DNA from: Mactra quadrangularis
Lineage: Eukaryota > Mollusca > Bivalvia > Venerida > Mactridae
Assembly (NCBI GenBank): GCA_025267735.1
Contig: CM046298.1
Location: forward strand, 41,983,917 to 42,047,916
Length of the DNA: 64,000 nt
Reading direction: 5' to 3'
This document shows positions 37,270 to 50,700 of the stretch, piece after piece. The notes below the pieces were generated by a model, which made no database searches, had not been told where the DNA came from, and worked only from the letters and a program-made list of their open reading frames with translations. Numbering within the stretch: position 1 is the stretch's first letter; every line of letters begins with the position of its first letter. Both the position numbers and the translations under genes were made by a program.

Positions 37270-37277
37270 TCATGTGA
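37270..37277 (-). promoter_or_regulatory. Possible M-box/E-box (TCACATGA) upstream of GALC
   Basis: TCATGTGA on the plus strand, TCACATGA read toward the gene, about 200 bp upstream of the GALC ATG. MiT/TFE factors, which drive lysosomal genes, bind such E-boxes. A single short motif is weak evidence. Confidence 0.25.
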
Positions 37278-37319
37278 TAAAATGTAAACAATACCCACTG
37301 AACCTAAAGTGCGTAAAGA

Positions 37320-38600
37320 GGACAGGTGTATTCCACGGACCCACCTATGTTTTTTATAGAAAATGGAACGATTACATGGACCCACCCCTTAACTTTCTTA
37401 ATAATGAATATATTTCTAAGATGAAGATACCGTTAGAAAGATGAGACAATATGCTTTCCGAAAATGTAAACAAAATAAAAATCTGACGGTGATAAAGATA
37501 TATTTATTTAAGTTGAATATGACTCATTTTTCAGCGATATTTTACCCCAAAAATATCGCAAAGATTCCATGGACCCACCCTTTATCTTTTTTATTTTTTA
37601 ACATATTTTAAAAAACTTTACATAATTTCAAAGCCAATGTAATGTAGTTTTCGTGTATGTTTTATTTTTTAAAATCAGATTATTAAAACGATTTCTACAA
37701 ACGTTCAAACTTAGATGTATTTTGTGATATATTTTTCGCTTTTATTTTTTTGTTAGAGCAAATGGACCCACCTTTATCTTTTTTACTTATGAATCAATAT
37801 TTAACAATAATATATCATTTGAAAGCTATGACCATGCCATTTTCAAAAAGATTAAGATGAACAAAATCGAATAGGTAGTAATTTATTAACGTGCATTTGA
37901 ACACAACTCTGTCCCGCACGCGTGAACAATCAACTACAATGTATACATATTGTATATGTATTATAGCCCATCGATATTTTACCCATAAAAAATCGCAAAG
38001 ATTGCATGGACCCACTTCCTAACTTTTTTATTTCTCATTATATTTTTATAAACTGGACATCATTTTAAAGGCAATGTCATGTTGTTTTCGCAAATGTTTT
38101 ACTTATTAAAATCAGCTCATTAAAACTAATTTTGTAAACGTTCAAAGTTCAATGTTTTCTTTGATTTTTTGCGCATTTTTTATTTTTTGTATATTTTTTA
38201 TTGGAAATGGACCCACCTTTAATTTTATTTTTTATGAATGGATATTCATAAATAATATATCAGTTGAAAGCTATGATAATGCCATTTTCAAAAAGATTAA
38301 GATAAATGAAATCGGATATGTAGTTATATATATGCATGCATTTGAACAAAACTCTGTCCAGCGCACGTGAACTGTCAACTATAGATATTTTAAGTAAGAT
38401 ATCCCATCGAAATTTTACCCTTAATATATTTTTTAGAGCAAATTGACCCACCGTTAAATTGATCATTTGAGAATGCATATTTGTAGATGATAAATCATTT
38501 AAAAGCTCTGACAAATCCATTTTCAGATATGTTAATTTCAACAAAATCGGAAGGCCGATTACTGATAAGCATGCATTTGAACAACTCCAGAATAATATGG
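37320..38600. repeat. Left arm of foldback: tandem units of roughly 430 bp marked by ATGGACCCACC
   Basis: The phrase atGGACCCACc recurs at about 37337, 37376, 37570, 37764, 38008 and 38209, with a degenerate copy near 38445. It is embedded in larger units containing aaaatatcgcaaagattcc, ttgaaagctatga and gcatttgaacac. The right arm (about 41280-42446) holds the same units inverted. Confidence 0.75.
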
Positions 38601-41600
38601 CATTTTTATTGGACATGTCAGAAAATGCACCAACAGACTTATGTTATAATGCAATTATATTTCATACTAACTGTCTTATACAATTTCATGTATCCAACCC
38701 CTGAATTGTTTTTTTCTCTACAATTTGTATCCCAAACAACACCTGAAAGCTCAAGTAATGTAGTTTTCGATCATGTTTTACTTATAAAAATACTTTTTTG
38801 AAAACTATTTCTTCGTACGTTCTAAGTTAGGGTTTTCATACTATTGAATAATGCTCCGATGATTCATAGCAATAAATGAATCAATCGCTAATCCAATTAA
38901 CAGTTAATCCAATTATTCGCTAATCAAGTTAGCTTTTAATCCAATCACAGCCATGTGCGAATGTACATTTTATTGTCTTGTTGATCAGATGGTATGTCAC
39001 ACTTCATTTGATAAGAATAACAAAAACTGCTGATAATTGATTGTAAAATGTATTCTTTATAAAATTATAAATATATATTTATATAAACATGAATTAATAG
39101 TTAATTACAAAAACACTACTACATCTACATGTACCTCATTTATTCATGTCTATATGATATTTTAGAAAATCAGTTCAATAAATCGTGTGATTTCATGATG
39201 AAACTAAATTTTCTTATAAATCAAAAATGACAGGAATGACTTGTCATTCATTACAGCATGTTAATATTTTTCTTCCAATATCATTTGCACCGGTCATGAC
39301 GACAATTGTCTGAAATTAAAAAAAGTGAGTACTTGTATTGTTAAATTACGAAAAAAATATAAGTACAACGATGGCTAGATTACGATATTTTTAGTAGCAC
39401 TGTGAACAAAAGGAATATTTTTGACAAAAAAGAATGAAGTACTAAGAACTAAAAGCTATCTTATAATTATACTAATAAAACCAATTTATATCAAAATTTA
39501 CGATTTTTCAAAAGTTGTTTCGATATATCAATGTAGGAGCTAATATAATTAATCAATCGATACGCAAAATATCACAAACTGGAATTTAACACGACACGTG
39601 TTGATTATTACATTATTATGTCCCCTTTTTAACTAATCTTTGATAAGTGTCATATACGCTGCATATGATTAATGAAATGTGAACGTAATCACTGAAGAAT
39701 GTAATAAAGGATAGCACACTTGACACGTGGTTTAATATTATACAATACATTGCTCAGTACAAATTATTTTATTATCTCATTTCATAAAAATCCTTGAAAT
39801 TATTTAATTAAACATTTAAAGCCTTTATTTTTAACTAGTTAAAGAGGTTTGGTGTAAAACAAATGTACCTATATAATTAAAGACCATTCCAAGGTCACAT
39901 AAATAATTTACTACGTCTATTATTTTCCATTATAGTACCATTTTTATCTTGTTTTAAAATACCGCGATTTCGAAAATCTATAATATTAGTTAAACAATGT
40001 TGAACATGTAATGTTTAAATAAACGTTTATAATCGTATAAAAAGGGCAAAATTATATAATAACAATAAAAATTTATACCTATATTCTGTGAAAAAATGAC
40101 CATTGACATACTAAAAGTAAACACAATTTAAAGGTTAGTGCCTTTTTTTAAATGATTATATCATGTAAAAGAAAGATTTCAAAAAGTTACGATTCCATGA
40201 ATCTAAAGATATAAAGAAAGCCTTACATTAAACACTTTTTTTCATATATTCTTTACTTGTTAGAATAGATAGATACTTATATACAAATGCATTTTATACA
40301 TGTACAACCGATCCAATGGGTCTATAAGTCACTTAACAATCGAAATAATTATATACAATGATCAACACATGTTTAACGAATATATTAAATTATTATTAAA
40401 TTTATGAATATTTTGGAAAAAATATCATTACGAATCGAACGATAGAAAGGACAGGCTAATAGAACATGGTATACGCTTTCTTTTGCTTTTATATTGCATT
40501 TTAAACAAAGACGCAATGTTGAAATTCGACATTTCTATGTCTACCAAGAATCAGAACATATTTTACTGTAAAAGTATGTGAATCCAGTTAAGAACTCTAA
40601 TACATTGTCTTTAACAACTGTCAAGATGTCATATCAATTAAAATTGTAGTTAGTATCATCGCGTAATTTAATCCTATTATCAAATGTATAGCAAATTTAA
40701 CTGTCTTATTAAAACAATGCAAAAATACACTGAATAAATCAAGGCTATAAGGTCGTTGATTTAATCAACTCGACACAACAACATGACAACGATAAATAAC
40801 ATTCCATAAAATATTCAGCCTCAGGTCATCAAATATGCTACTGTTTCTAATTAGAATACTCAGATAAGAATCGACATGACATGTATTTATGGATTTGAAT
40901 TTTGTCTTAGAACAACTACAAAAATACTTTTAAAGTCGTAATTCACCCAAATGTTGCAACCTATTAAAATGTTATTATTTATAAAATGTATCCTGCTCGG
41001 AATGTCTTACGGCATTGTACCTTACTCATTGAAGCAATATGTATTTGAATTGAATTAACCTCTGATTCCATGACAAATATAATGTTTAAATGCAAAATTT
41101 GATCGTATCATAAAATACCCAGCTTCATTTTTATGTTACATATTTGACTTGGCTCCCAGCCTATAAGTTTATGTAAAGATCATTAAAAGTCCACGTGATT
41201 GTGATTGACGACAACTTGACAATATTATATGTCTTCATTGTTGTTCAGTAGGTGTGCTATTCAAATGCTTTTAAGTGAGTTTATTTGAACCCAGTTTCAA
41301 CATTATAAAGTGCTTGCTTTAAAAAGATTATTATAGGATATTGAAATAAATGACTTATATAGATGGGTACATTTGCCCATGTGTTCAATAAGTTTGATGC
41401 AGGATGATAAGCGATAATTGACATGTTTTTGTATTGAACATAGTTGTATTGAAATGTATACAACTCCATGAGTAGCAGTCCGATTTCGTTCAACATAAAA
41501 TTTCTGAAAAATTCTTTCTCATAGCTTTTAAATGATATATTACTTATAAACATGCATTTATAAGTAATAGAATAAAAGATGGGTCCATTTACTCCAACAA

Positions 41601-42446
41601 AAAAAAAATGCGCGAAAAAATAGGAAATAATACACTAACTTTAAACAAGCCCAGTTTTTGTTTTAATTATCTGATTTTAAAATTTAAAACATACGCGAAA
41701 ACCACATTATCTAAGCTTTGAAATGTTAATAAGTTTTAAGAAATAAATTGAGTAACAAAAAAGTTAAGGGTGGGTCCATGGAATCCTTACGATATTTTTG
41801 GGGTTAAATATCTGTGTATGGAAATCTATAACGACCAATACACTCGTGGCTGGACGTAGCTGTGTTCAAATGCATGCTTATCAGTAATCTGCCGTCCGAT
41901 TTTGTTCATCTTACCTTTTCTGAAAATGGCATGTTCATAGCTTTCAAATGATATATCAATTAAGAATATCCATTCAAAAATAAATGTTTTAAAGGTGGGT
42001 CCATTTGCTCCAACAACAAAACTATACGCGCCAAAATTAACAAAGATAACACCGAAATTTGAATGCTCGTAAAATTCGTTTTAATCATCAGATTTTAAAA
42101 AGTAAAACATATTTGAAAACTACATTGCCTTAGCATTAAAATGATGTAAAACATTAAAAATATGTTGAGAAATAAAAAAAATAAGGGGTGGGTCCATGGA
42201 ATCTTTGCGATATTTTTGGGGTAAAATATCGCTGAAAAATGAGTCATATTCAACTTAAATAAATATATCTTTATCACCGTCAGATTTTTATTTTGTTTAC
42301 ATTTTCGGAAAGCATATTGTCTCATCTTTCCAACGGTACCTTCATCGTAGAAATATATTCATTATTAAGAAAGTTAAGGGGTGGGTCCATGTAATCGTTC
42401 CCAAATTCATTAAATGTATAGGTGGGTCCATGGAATACACCTGTCC
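37320..42446. mobile_element. 5.1-kb foldback element with arms over 1 kb and 8-bp target duplication
   Basis: The left end GGACAGGTGTATTCC matches the right end read in reverse, and near-identity continues for at least 1.1 kb inward on each side. The flanks carry CGTAAAGA at 37312-37319 and 42447-42454, an 8-bp target site duplication. No transposase was seen in the AT-rich centre (about 38850-41250), so it is non-autonomous. Terminal GG and 8-bp duplications fit Merlin; P or hAT types also make 8-bp duplications. It sits about 250 bp upstream of the GALC start codon. Confidence 0.85.
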
Positions 42447-43782
42447 CGTAAAGAAACGTAAAGATACGTAAATTGGTATAAAGTGGATTTGATTACGTGT
42501 ATCAATTTTATTAGTTTTGGGATGAGAATTATTTGAGACCTGGGCAAAGTCAGCTTGCTAAAACTTTAATTCATGATATTTCAAACTATAATCATAAATA
42601 CAAAGCAAGAAGCATGACAATTTATAATTTTGCAAGTTTGAAACCATTTAGTGCAATAGTTTTGCTCCAGTCAATAAACCATTTATGTCTTTTAAAATTG
42701 CCTGTGTGTTGCATTGTCTCTACTTACCTCCTGATTTTGTTTTTGGTAATGTTATCTCTGGTTCAGCTGTCTTGTCCCCGGCATAAGTGTTTATTAGACT
42801 ATTCTACTTGCATAACCGGATTTTTCATTGCACGCCATTTTCATTGTATTAAAATTAGGTTATATAAGATCCGATTATTATATTGTATATTACAATTAAT
42901 TCTATCAAATAATTTGTCCCTGTTTTATCAAACTATGCAATACTTCTATTCTGCTATGTTTATTTGCCAACTATTTTGGAACACACCTTTTCACAAATCG
43001 GCATTTACACATGTGTTTGATTGAGAATCATGATTCAAATTTTACAAATGTAAAAAAACTTTAAATGTCAAATATCTTTGCGATTTATGTTTATGACCTC
43101 TGTGGAATCTTTCAACTCATGTAACATGTTTTCAACATTTGTTCTAGATGGTCAACATGGAGTTCACTTTCATAAATGTAAAATATTGAAAGTAATTGTA
43201 AAATCATTATTTGCCAACTAACTAAATGGATTTCTTGTTCGGCTTTGCATCAGTGGAACTGATGAACAATTCTCATAGCAATTCCATGCCAGAATTTGAA
43301 TTCTTTATATATAAAGCTTTCTATCAATATAAATATCATAAAAATCGTCCTACAAATAAAAAAAAATATCGTGATTTAAAAATTCTGCTGCTATCAAATG
43401 TATGTTAACATTGGTTTCTTTCTGCCAACCAGTAAATCAGCTAAATGTAGGTAGCAGGTGCTTGTGACTTCATCTGTGAACTGGTCTATAAACCTGTGGA
43501 TGTCAGCCAGAAGAAGTGAACAGTGCACATCAGTCTTGTTGCAAGTGTTGAATATTTTGTGATGTAACAGGACACTGCATAGTTTACACAATTGTGAAAA
43601 CTGCTACCAATTTATCTGCACTTGGACAGAAATGCAGAATGTCTTACAGTATTCTATGATTAACAACATAGTCCTGCGGTATGTGAGGGGAAGTATGCCC
43701 TTGTGTCTACACAAAGATTTTTTCAGTTTTTAATATTTGAATTGTACCGACTCATATTCTAAGAATTAATAAATTTATTTAA

Positions 43783-43895
43783 CTGTCAGCGGTGCAGACA
43801 TCAATTCTTCTGATTTAAATACTTGATAGTGAGTACTTAAATACTGTATTCAGTATTTAAATCAGTCAGATTCATGCAAGTGCCACAGACATCTG
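43783..43895. mobile_element. Small palindromic MITE (ACTGTCAG ends)
   Basis: aactgtcagcggtgcagaca ... gatttaaatact is mirrored by agtatttaaatcag ... gtgccacagaca. A second copy lies at 59625-59790 and a half copy near 46235-46290. Confidence 0.55.
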
Positions 43896-44014
43896 AATAA
43901 AATTTGTCAATATATAGGCCTGGGATATCTAAACCCTGGAAAATCTGAAATCTGCTGAATTCTGATGTTCTCAAATCTGAGTTACACAACTTAATAGGTA
44001 TTGATTGTATTACT

Positions 44015-44231
44015 GTGGCGCTTCTCACAAAAATTCTTACAATAAAAATCATTGTAAGTCAAAAGCAAGAAACATTCATATTACACTTAGTTTTGGATGG
44101 TCAAAAATGTTTTATTCATTCTGAATATCATATCATAGTTATGTTTATTATCCTTCTGACTTTTAACCTTAAAATTTATGAAACTGACTTACGATAACTT
44201 TTTTCGTAAGAATTTTTGTGAAAAGGTGCAC
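44015..44231. mobile_element. MITE family M1 (copy 2)
   Basis: The left end, gtggcgcttctcacaaaaat then tcttac, pairs with gtaagaatttttgtgaaaag then gtgcac at the right. Both inner flanks carry gtaagtca in inverted orientation. Confidence 0.65.
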
Positions 44232-44736
44232 AAAAGTGTACTTTAAGTACACTTGATTGAAGACATAACATTTGCAATAATTGCTTCTTGTCAATGTGTA
44301 TTTCTAACTAATCTAAAATGTTCGAAATCCGAAACCAAGCAAAAATAAAAAATAAAAACAACAAACAATATATGGAATAAAAACTTCTTCAGAAATAATC
44401 AAGTTACAATAAAGAGGGAAAAAAACCTTAAAAATACACCATGTGCATAAACTCATTTCTAAGCACAACATAAAATTTCATTCACAGTTTTTCTGATAAG
44501 CACTATTTTATTTCAGTACAAATATGTCATGTGTAAATGGTCATTTCAAAATGCTGCATAAAGTCTTTACTTTAAAATATAATACATTCACATTATTCCA
44601 TTACACCATCAGGTATCTTCCTGAGTAAAATAATACATCCATTCATAAGTCACATGACAGCATTCTGTCAACATTAAACACATAGTCATATCATTTATGA
44701 AATGGCAGCCATTTTGAATAAAAAACAAATAATAAA

Positions 44737-47700
44737 TCACAGAACAGCTGGTTTTATTTTACCACCATCACCCTCTGAGACAAATCTTTTACGACCTCTG
44801 AAAAAAAGATAAGAACAACTCATAAATATTTGTTCATACTGGGTTTAACACCATGTCAACACAATTAAAGTTATTTTATGGACCACCTATCCTAACTTTT
44901 CTGGATTTTTGTCTACAACCTGTTTTGTTTGTTTTTGTTGTTATTAACGCTGTATCAACATATTGTATAGATCATATAATGGCGGTCAGTCCTCCTGGAA
45001 AGGCTAAATCTCTGGATTTAGCTGTTAACCAACTACTAAGCGCATACTTTCGTCAGTGACTGTCAACTGTCCTACATAATGAGGAATCATTGGTAGGAGG
45101 GAGAATGGCCGTAGAAATATTTTCATGACCAAGCTCCACAAAAATATGCCCCGCCTGGGAATCGAACCCTTGACCTCTCTATCAGTAGATCTGGGCGCTA
45201 TCAACTGAGCTAGCCGGGGGGGGGGGGGGGGTCTATAACCTGTAATCAATTACTCTAACACAAAACTGGCAACTTCTCTGTTAACCTTATTGATGGAGAA
45301 AAATTGACATTATTATCAACAATACACACAAACAAAGAAATTTATGTCCTTAAGAACTATTTTACTTAAAAAAACAATTTAAATCATGATATATTTAGAA
45401 GCTGACCATGTACATTTGCATCAGGACATCTTGGAGGTTAATCTGATATGGCTGCTCTACGTCTTGTATTGTCACTTTAATTTTTTGATAGGTAAATGTA
45501 AAACAAAGAAACATGGGGAACTCATAGTTTAACCAGTCTTTATATATGACATTTGTTATGACCTGCTCTGGGCCTCTGATTTCAGAGACATTGAGTGTAT
45601 CCTCAGGTAAGAGTACAAAATACACCTGTAGAAATAATCAGTAATAAAGTCCATTTCTTCTCAACTGTCAAAGTTTGAATAATTCCTGGTGATTTAATAC
45701 GCACAATCAAAATATCATGAGTGTTAGACAAAGAACACAAAGTCACCTTGAAATTTTTCTTGTTTTGACAGTTGAGAAAAAAAACTATACAATAATCGTG
45801 TAACATACCCTCTTGGTAAATCTTTATACGTGTCAGCAGCCATAACTCCATCATTAAAACACAAGTCACCAAATCTCTCTAAATAAGTATATGCATTAGG
45901 TACATCCAAATTGATATCTGGCATATTATTGAACACTCTTTTAAATCCCTGAAAACATGTAACATATTATGTAAGTACCCAGCAATACAAATTAAACAGA
46001 TAGTCTGCCCCATGGGATTCTCAAAGGCAGATCACATTTGAGACCTCTCCTCTAAACTCTATTTAAGTTTATAGTTATGTGCTATACATTTATAAACATT
46101 TCAGAACCAATTTTTTACACCATTTTCTTCTATTTTGTGTCACTAATACGTTAGGTGACAACTATATTTCTTGTCAATTCATTAAAAAGTTTACAATTCA
46201 TTGTCATCTTAACTGCACTTCAATACAATTTTATTTAACTGTCCATAGCACATACATTAACTTTGCTGATTTAAATACTCACTACAGTATTTCTGTACTC
46301 ACAATCAATACAAATTTATTTTAATCAGTGGATTAATGTAAAAAAACAGTGAGAGCTAAAATTAAACAATAACTAGGAACAAAACCAAGAAAATGTTGTA
46401 ATGGTGACATAGCAAGTTGTAGTTATATACTAAAACTGATTCGTTATAAAATTAAAATTAATGCACTAATTCCAGCTAGCACCATTTTTTTTATTCGTCT
46501 GTACTGATGTAACAAGTGTATACCTGAGAAAATTGTTCTGGTGTTATAATACATGCAGCATTTAATGAAGCCAGTAACTTCGACATTCTTTCAGCAGACC
46601 TTTCTTTACCTTCTTCAAGAATCATCACTGTTGCCTAGAAACATATAAAATATGTTAGAAATAAAATAACTGACATGAAGACTTAGTGACGGTCTTGATA
46701 TATCTAGGTATTGCCTCTACAAACTCTGTATAATTATATATGGCATTAACTAATAATGAGTAATCATTAATTTATTATAAACTGTGTACTATACATATGA
46801 AACCCCAGAGAATAAGCAACTGAAACCCAAAATCAAGACAATAGGCCACACGATGTACAGTTCAATTGCTAAATACATGAACAGAATTATAAACAATGTA
46901 TCTATGTTTGAGCACTTAATTCTAAAATCAGACAACTCCAAATTCTCAAATATTAAAATAACATCCAGTACATTTCTATATCTTCATTTCTCAGTACAGA
47001 ACATCTTGATAACAAGCCGGATTTAAAAACTTTAATGCAAAAATTACTAAGGGAAATAATCCATAATAAAGGCAGGTAGAGTTGCGGTTACTATCAAATT
47101 CTGTTCATCACATGGTATGTTATCATTGAATAAAGTTTCATAAAGATCTGACAATAAATGGCAGAAATATATGGAAAAGAAAAAACTTTTACGCAATTGT
47201 TAACGACATCGGACGCCCGAACTATTAGGGGAATTTTTTTTGCAGAAAAATCCGGCTAAAAATAAACATTGTTATTCATGTTACCTACAATTTATGATAC
47301 AAAGCAAAGAGAAAGAGATTAGAGTTTTACCTCATAAACTAATTCATGATGGAAGTGAGGAACTTCTAATTCTTGAAGACATCTGGTAGCTTCTTTAATA
47401 TCACTTGATGATAAATATTCTTTTAATAACAACACCATCTAAAATATCATATAATATATATTATAAATAGTAAAATACTTAATTCAATCCATACAAGTCT
47501 ACAAATATTTTAGGGAAATGAGAACTTGTTGACTTTGATCATGAAGGGAACTAAGCACATAACCTAACAGCTGTTATAAAACTTTATAGGTTTCGTCTAT
47601 CACACAGAACTAATCAAATAACAAAAAAACCTACATTTTACAGCAAATATTTGTTCAAGCACAATTTGTTCAGGACCAAATCAGATTTTACAAGAATGAA

Positions 47701-50700
47701 AGAATTGATAAAAATTTCTTTTAATATTACATGTATTATAATATTATGATATATTTTCACAATCAATTTTGTAAATATTTGAATAAAACCATACCTACTT
47801 CAGATAGAGTGTCAATTAAGACAATTCAATTTATTTTAATATGACTGTAAACACTATATCATCCATGAAAAGAATATGTGTGTGATTGCAATCATTTTAA
47901 AACAAATTTATTCTGTAAAAGTTTAAAGGGTGGTTTTTATTTGTTCGGGACTTCAGTCCTGAACAAATATATTTATCGTATTTCATACCCTTTCCTACTT
48001 TGAAAATTCACCGAATCCAGAAGTAGTCCCTCAGTATATATTATGTATAGAGCAATTTAATAAGATCTTCTGCTATGACGGGTGCATTAATACACTAGTA
48101 ATCCTAACTATATCTCAATCGTAAGAATATTTGCTGGTATGTTGTGCGTCTCAGTAGGAATGATTACGTCATCTTATGTAAAAGAGTGGTATCAACAATT
48201 CAGTCACGATCCGTCATTAGTGTCAGTTGTCAGTAGAGATGTTGCATCATCTTATGTAAGAGAATGGTTCCATAGGAAATGTTTAAAGATCATAGAAAAT
48301 GACTTTGAAGTTTGAATGATGTCTGAATAGAGGACTTCATTTGTTATTGAACTGCTTTAAAAATGACCCCTTTGACTTGTGGTGATTGTGTGAAAAAAAT
48401 CATAAGTGTGTTTGCCAGTCCGGTATACCTGTTGTATTTATAGGTCGATTGTATAAAGTGTTTTGAACTGGAACATTGCTGGTCTATCTATCAAACTAAT
48501 ATCACAGAACTGTTCTTTGTGAACAAATGTTTTGTGGGAGCCGGAAATCAATTTCCACTTTTCAAACCCGAACAATTTCAGTGCCTTCAACACTTTGATT
48601 AAGTCTGCATACATATGGATGTTTAGTCGACTTTACTATCATCATAGTTAATAACCATACCTGTTTTATTAAGTACTTGACAGGTCTAATGCCACCTCCT
48701 GTTCCCCAAATATTATCAAGTCTTACAATGCCATGTTTCTGACCAAGTAATAACTCAGCCTTCTCTAATGCCTCTTGTTTGGAAGGGTTATCTACAGATC
48801 CTTTATAACTCTGAATATATTTAGGTGGCAGACAATCATCAGCAACTGCTCTTGCAAGAAACATTCCCAATAGCTAAATAGAAATAGAAATATCCAATTT
48901 ACATAATATAGACATATATAAGCAAATGAAAATATCATTCACAAACATGCAATTGATGAGCTAATATTATACGGTCACCAGGAAATCATTTTACATATTT
49001 TGATGAATAGAAAAATGTGTAGTCAAGATTAAATTTTTATAGACCATTACAATTTTATCTTCTGATTATGAATTAACACATGGCTAAAATTTGATTATTA
49101 AGTTATTTTTTCTACATTTCTGGCTAAATTTCATTTGTGCATGATAAACACAAAGGAGTGATTTCAAATGTCAGATAATGGCAGTCCGTAGAGTTGAGTT
49201 TTACATATTTCTTTAACTGACTATTTTTGAACTTTTTTTTTGAAGTGTTGGATGTTGCAAGATTGATGAAAAACAAGTTTGTTTACATTCAGAAGATCAT
49301 GGTCAGTGCTGGCGAAATCAGTTGTCCGTAATGTCCAGACAATTGGATTTCTAATAATTTTATTCAATAATATTCATACTGACAAGTAACTTTTACCAGT
49401 CAGCCAGAGCAGACAAGTAAACATTTTTAAGAATTCGTCAACCCTGATGGTTAAGGGAAAGTTTTCTTCCAGCCATAACAGATTCTATGAACTGTTCAAG
49501 CTGTTAACAATATATAAATACCCACTTACCTTAGGTGCCTCAGGTGAGTCAATTACAAGATCAGCAATAGATTCTAACAAATTATCAAATCCTTTCTGTA
49601 TGTCCTTAGCAACCAATACTTTACTGTATAGATCTGATATTAGAATGGACACAAGTTCTCTATGACTTGCTTTTCTATCAAATGAAAGACTGACTGATAA
49701 CTCCACGATCCTTGGTTTCATTTTGGACAGATTTAATTCTTCTAAACTCGCCTGAAATTTTTAAAACACAATTTTAAATCAAATACTATAAGTCATTTTT
49801 ATATACAATATAAAATATTTGAAATAGCAATGAAGACTTCAAGCAAAAGAAACAGTGACTCTGAAGGTTTTGACACCAGGTGTTTTTATTGGAGATCCAA
49901 AAAGAATTCCTTGATAGTTATTCAGAGATTTCTCTTTACCATAAGGAATTCCTTCAATGGAACACAATTTTTTTTTTGGAACAAATTAGCAACCATAAAT
50001 TGCGATAAGCAATTCATGGAAACCAAAATTCACAAAAGAACAGGACATTTTTTTTAAGAATCCAGACATAATACCCAGCTAAATAAATTCTAGCCAGTAG
50101 ACAAGTCAAAGTACTATCAGCTAACCTGTCTATATTAAATGAAAAAAAATATTTACCTCAACTTCTTTCGTTAAGCTGTGATCAAAATATTCCAATATGA
50201 TAGGTGTTACAAATTTATCAAATTCTTCAGGAGATACTAATGGTTCTATCTTCTCAACAACATAATCTCCCTGAAATGTATTATTCAATATTATAAATAC
50301 ACTCTGATTAAAACCTGATCTAGAGTTCTCTGCTTTTGTTTATACTAATTTATTTTAGCTCGATTGTGAAACAAGTTATTACTACTTAGATTAATCACTT
50401 TCGAGTCTGCTTCCTGGTCCTCAAGAACTGAGTAAGTAGGATAAAGTTTCTTGCTCAAGAAAACAACAGGGTAGGTTTTAGATGGGATTGGAACCAGCAC
50501 AGGACTGGCCATCCCATGATTACCAGTTCTGTGTTGTATACAACTCATTCTCATTTTCTCCATGTGTATCATCCCTTATTTTACATCTGACAAGCTCACA
50601 GTACAGGTCACGTTCAGATAAACTTTGCTGTTTTTATAGTATTTATGACACGACTCCCAACAAATTGTTCAATCACAGCCCATGAATAACAAGTACCATC

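Larger units (their letters stand above)
42455..44736. other. Intergenic sequence between PDCD4 and the foldback element
   Basis: No convincing gene. A 160-codon open frame at 42533-43021 lacks an ATG start and has a biased hydrophobic composition. MITEs lie at 43783-43895 and 44015-44231. Confidence 0.5.

Noticed and set aside
40440..41055. Possible LINE remnant in the centre of the foldback element
   Set aside because: The tail-like ttgaattgaattaacc is suggestive, but no reading frame gives recognisable retroelement protein.
42533..43024. 163-codon open frame on the plus strand
   Set aside because: Begins at TTG, has no splice context, and its Leu/Cys/Phe-rich composition fits chance reading of AT-rich DNA.
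45150..45225. Possible functional tRNA gene (minus strand)
   Set aside because: A- and B-box-like sequences are present, but they lead into a SINE body shared with other copies, so it is a SINE head.
47938..48575. Possible TIR element (tttgttcgggact hairpin and a distant inverted acccgaacaa)
   Set aside because: The local 30-bp hairpin is real, but the distant pairing is short and no target duplication could be found.
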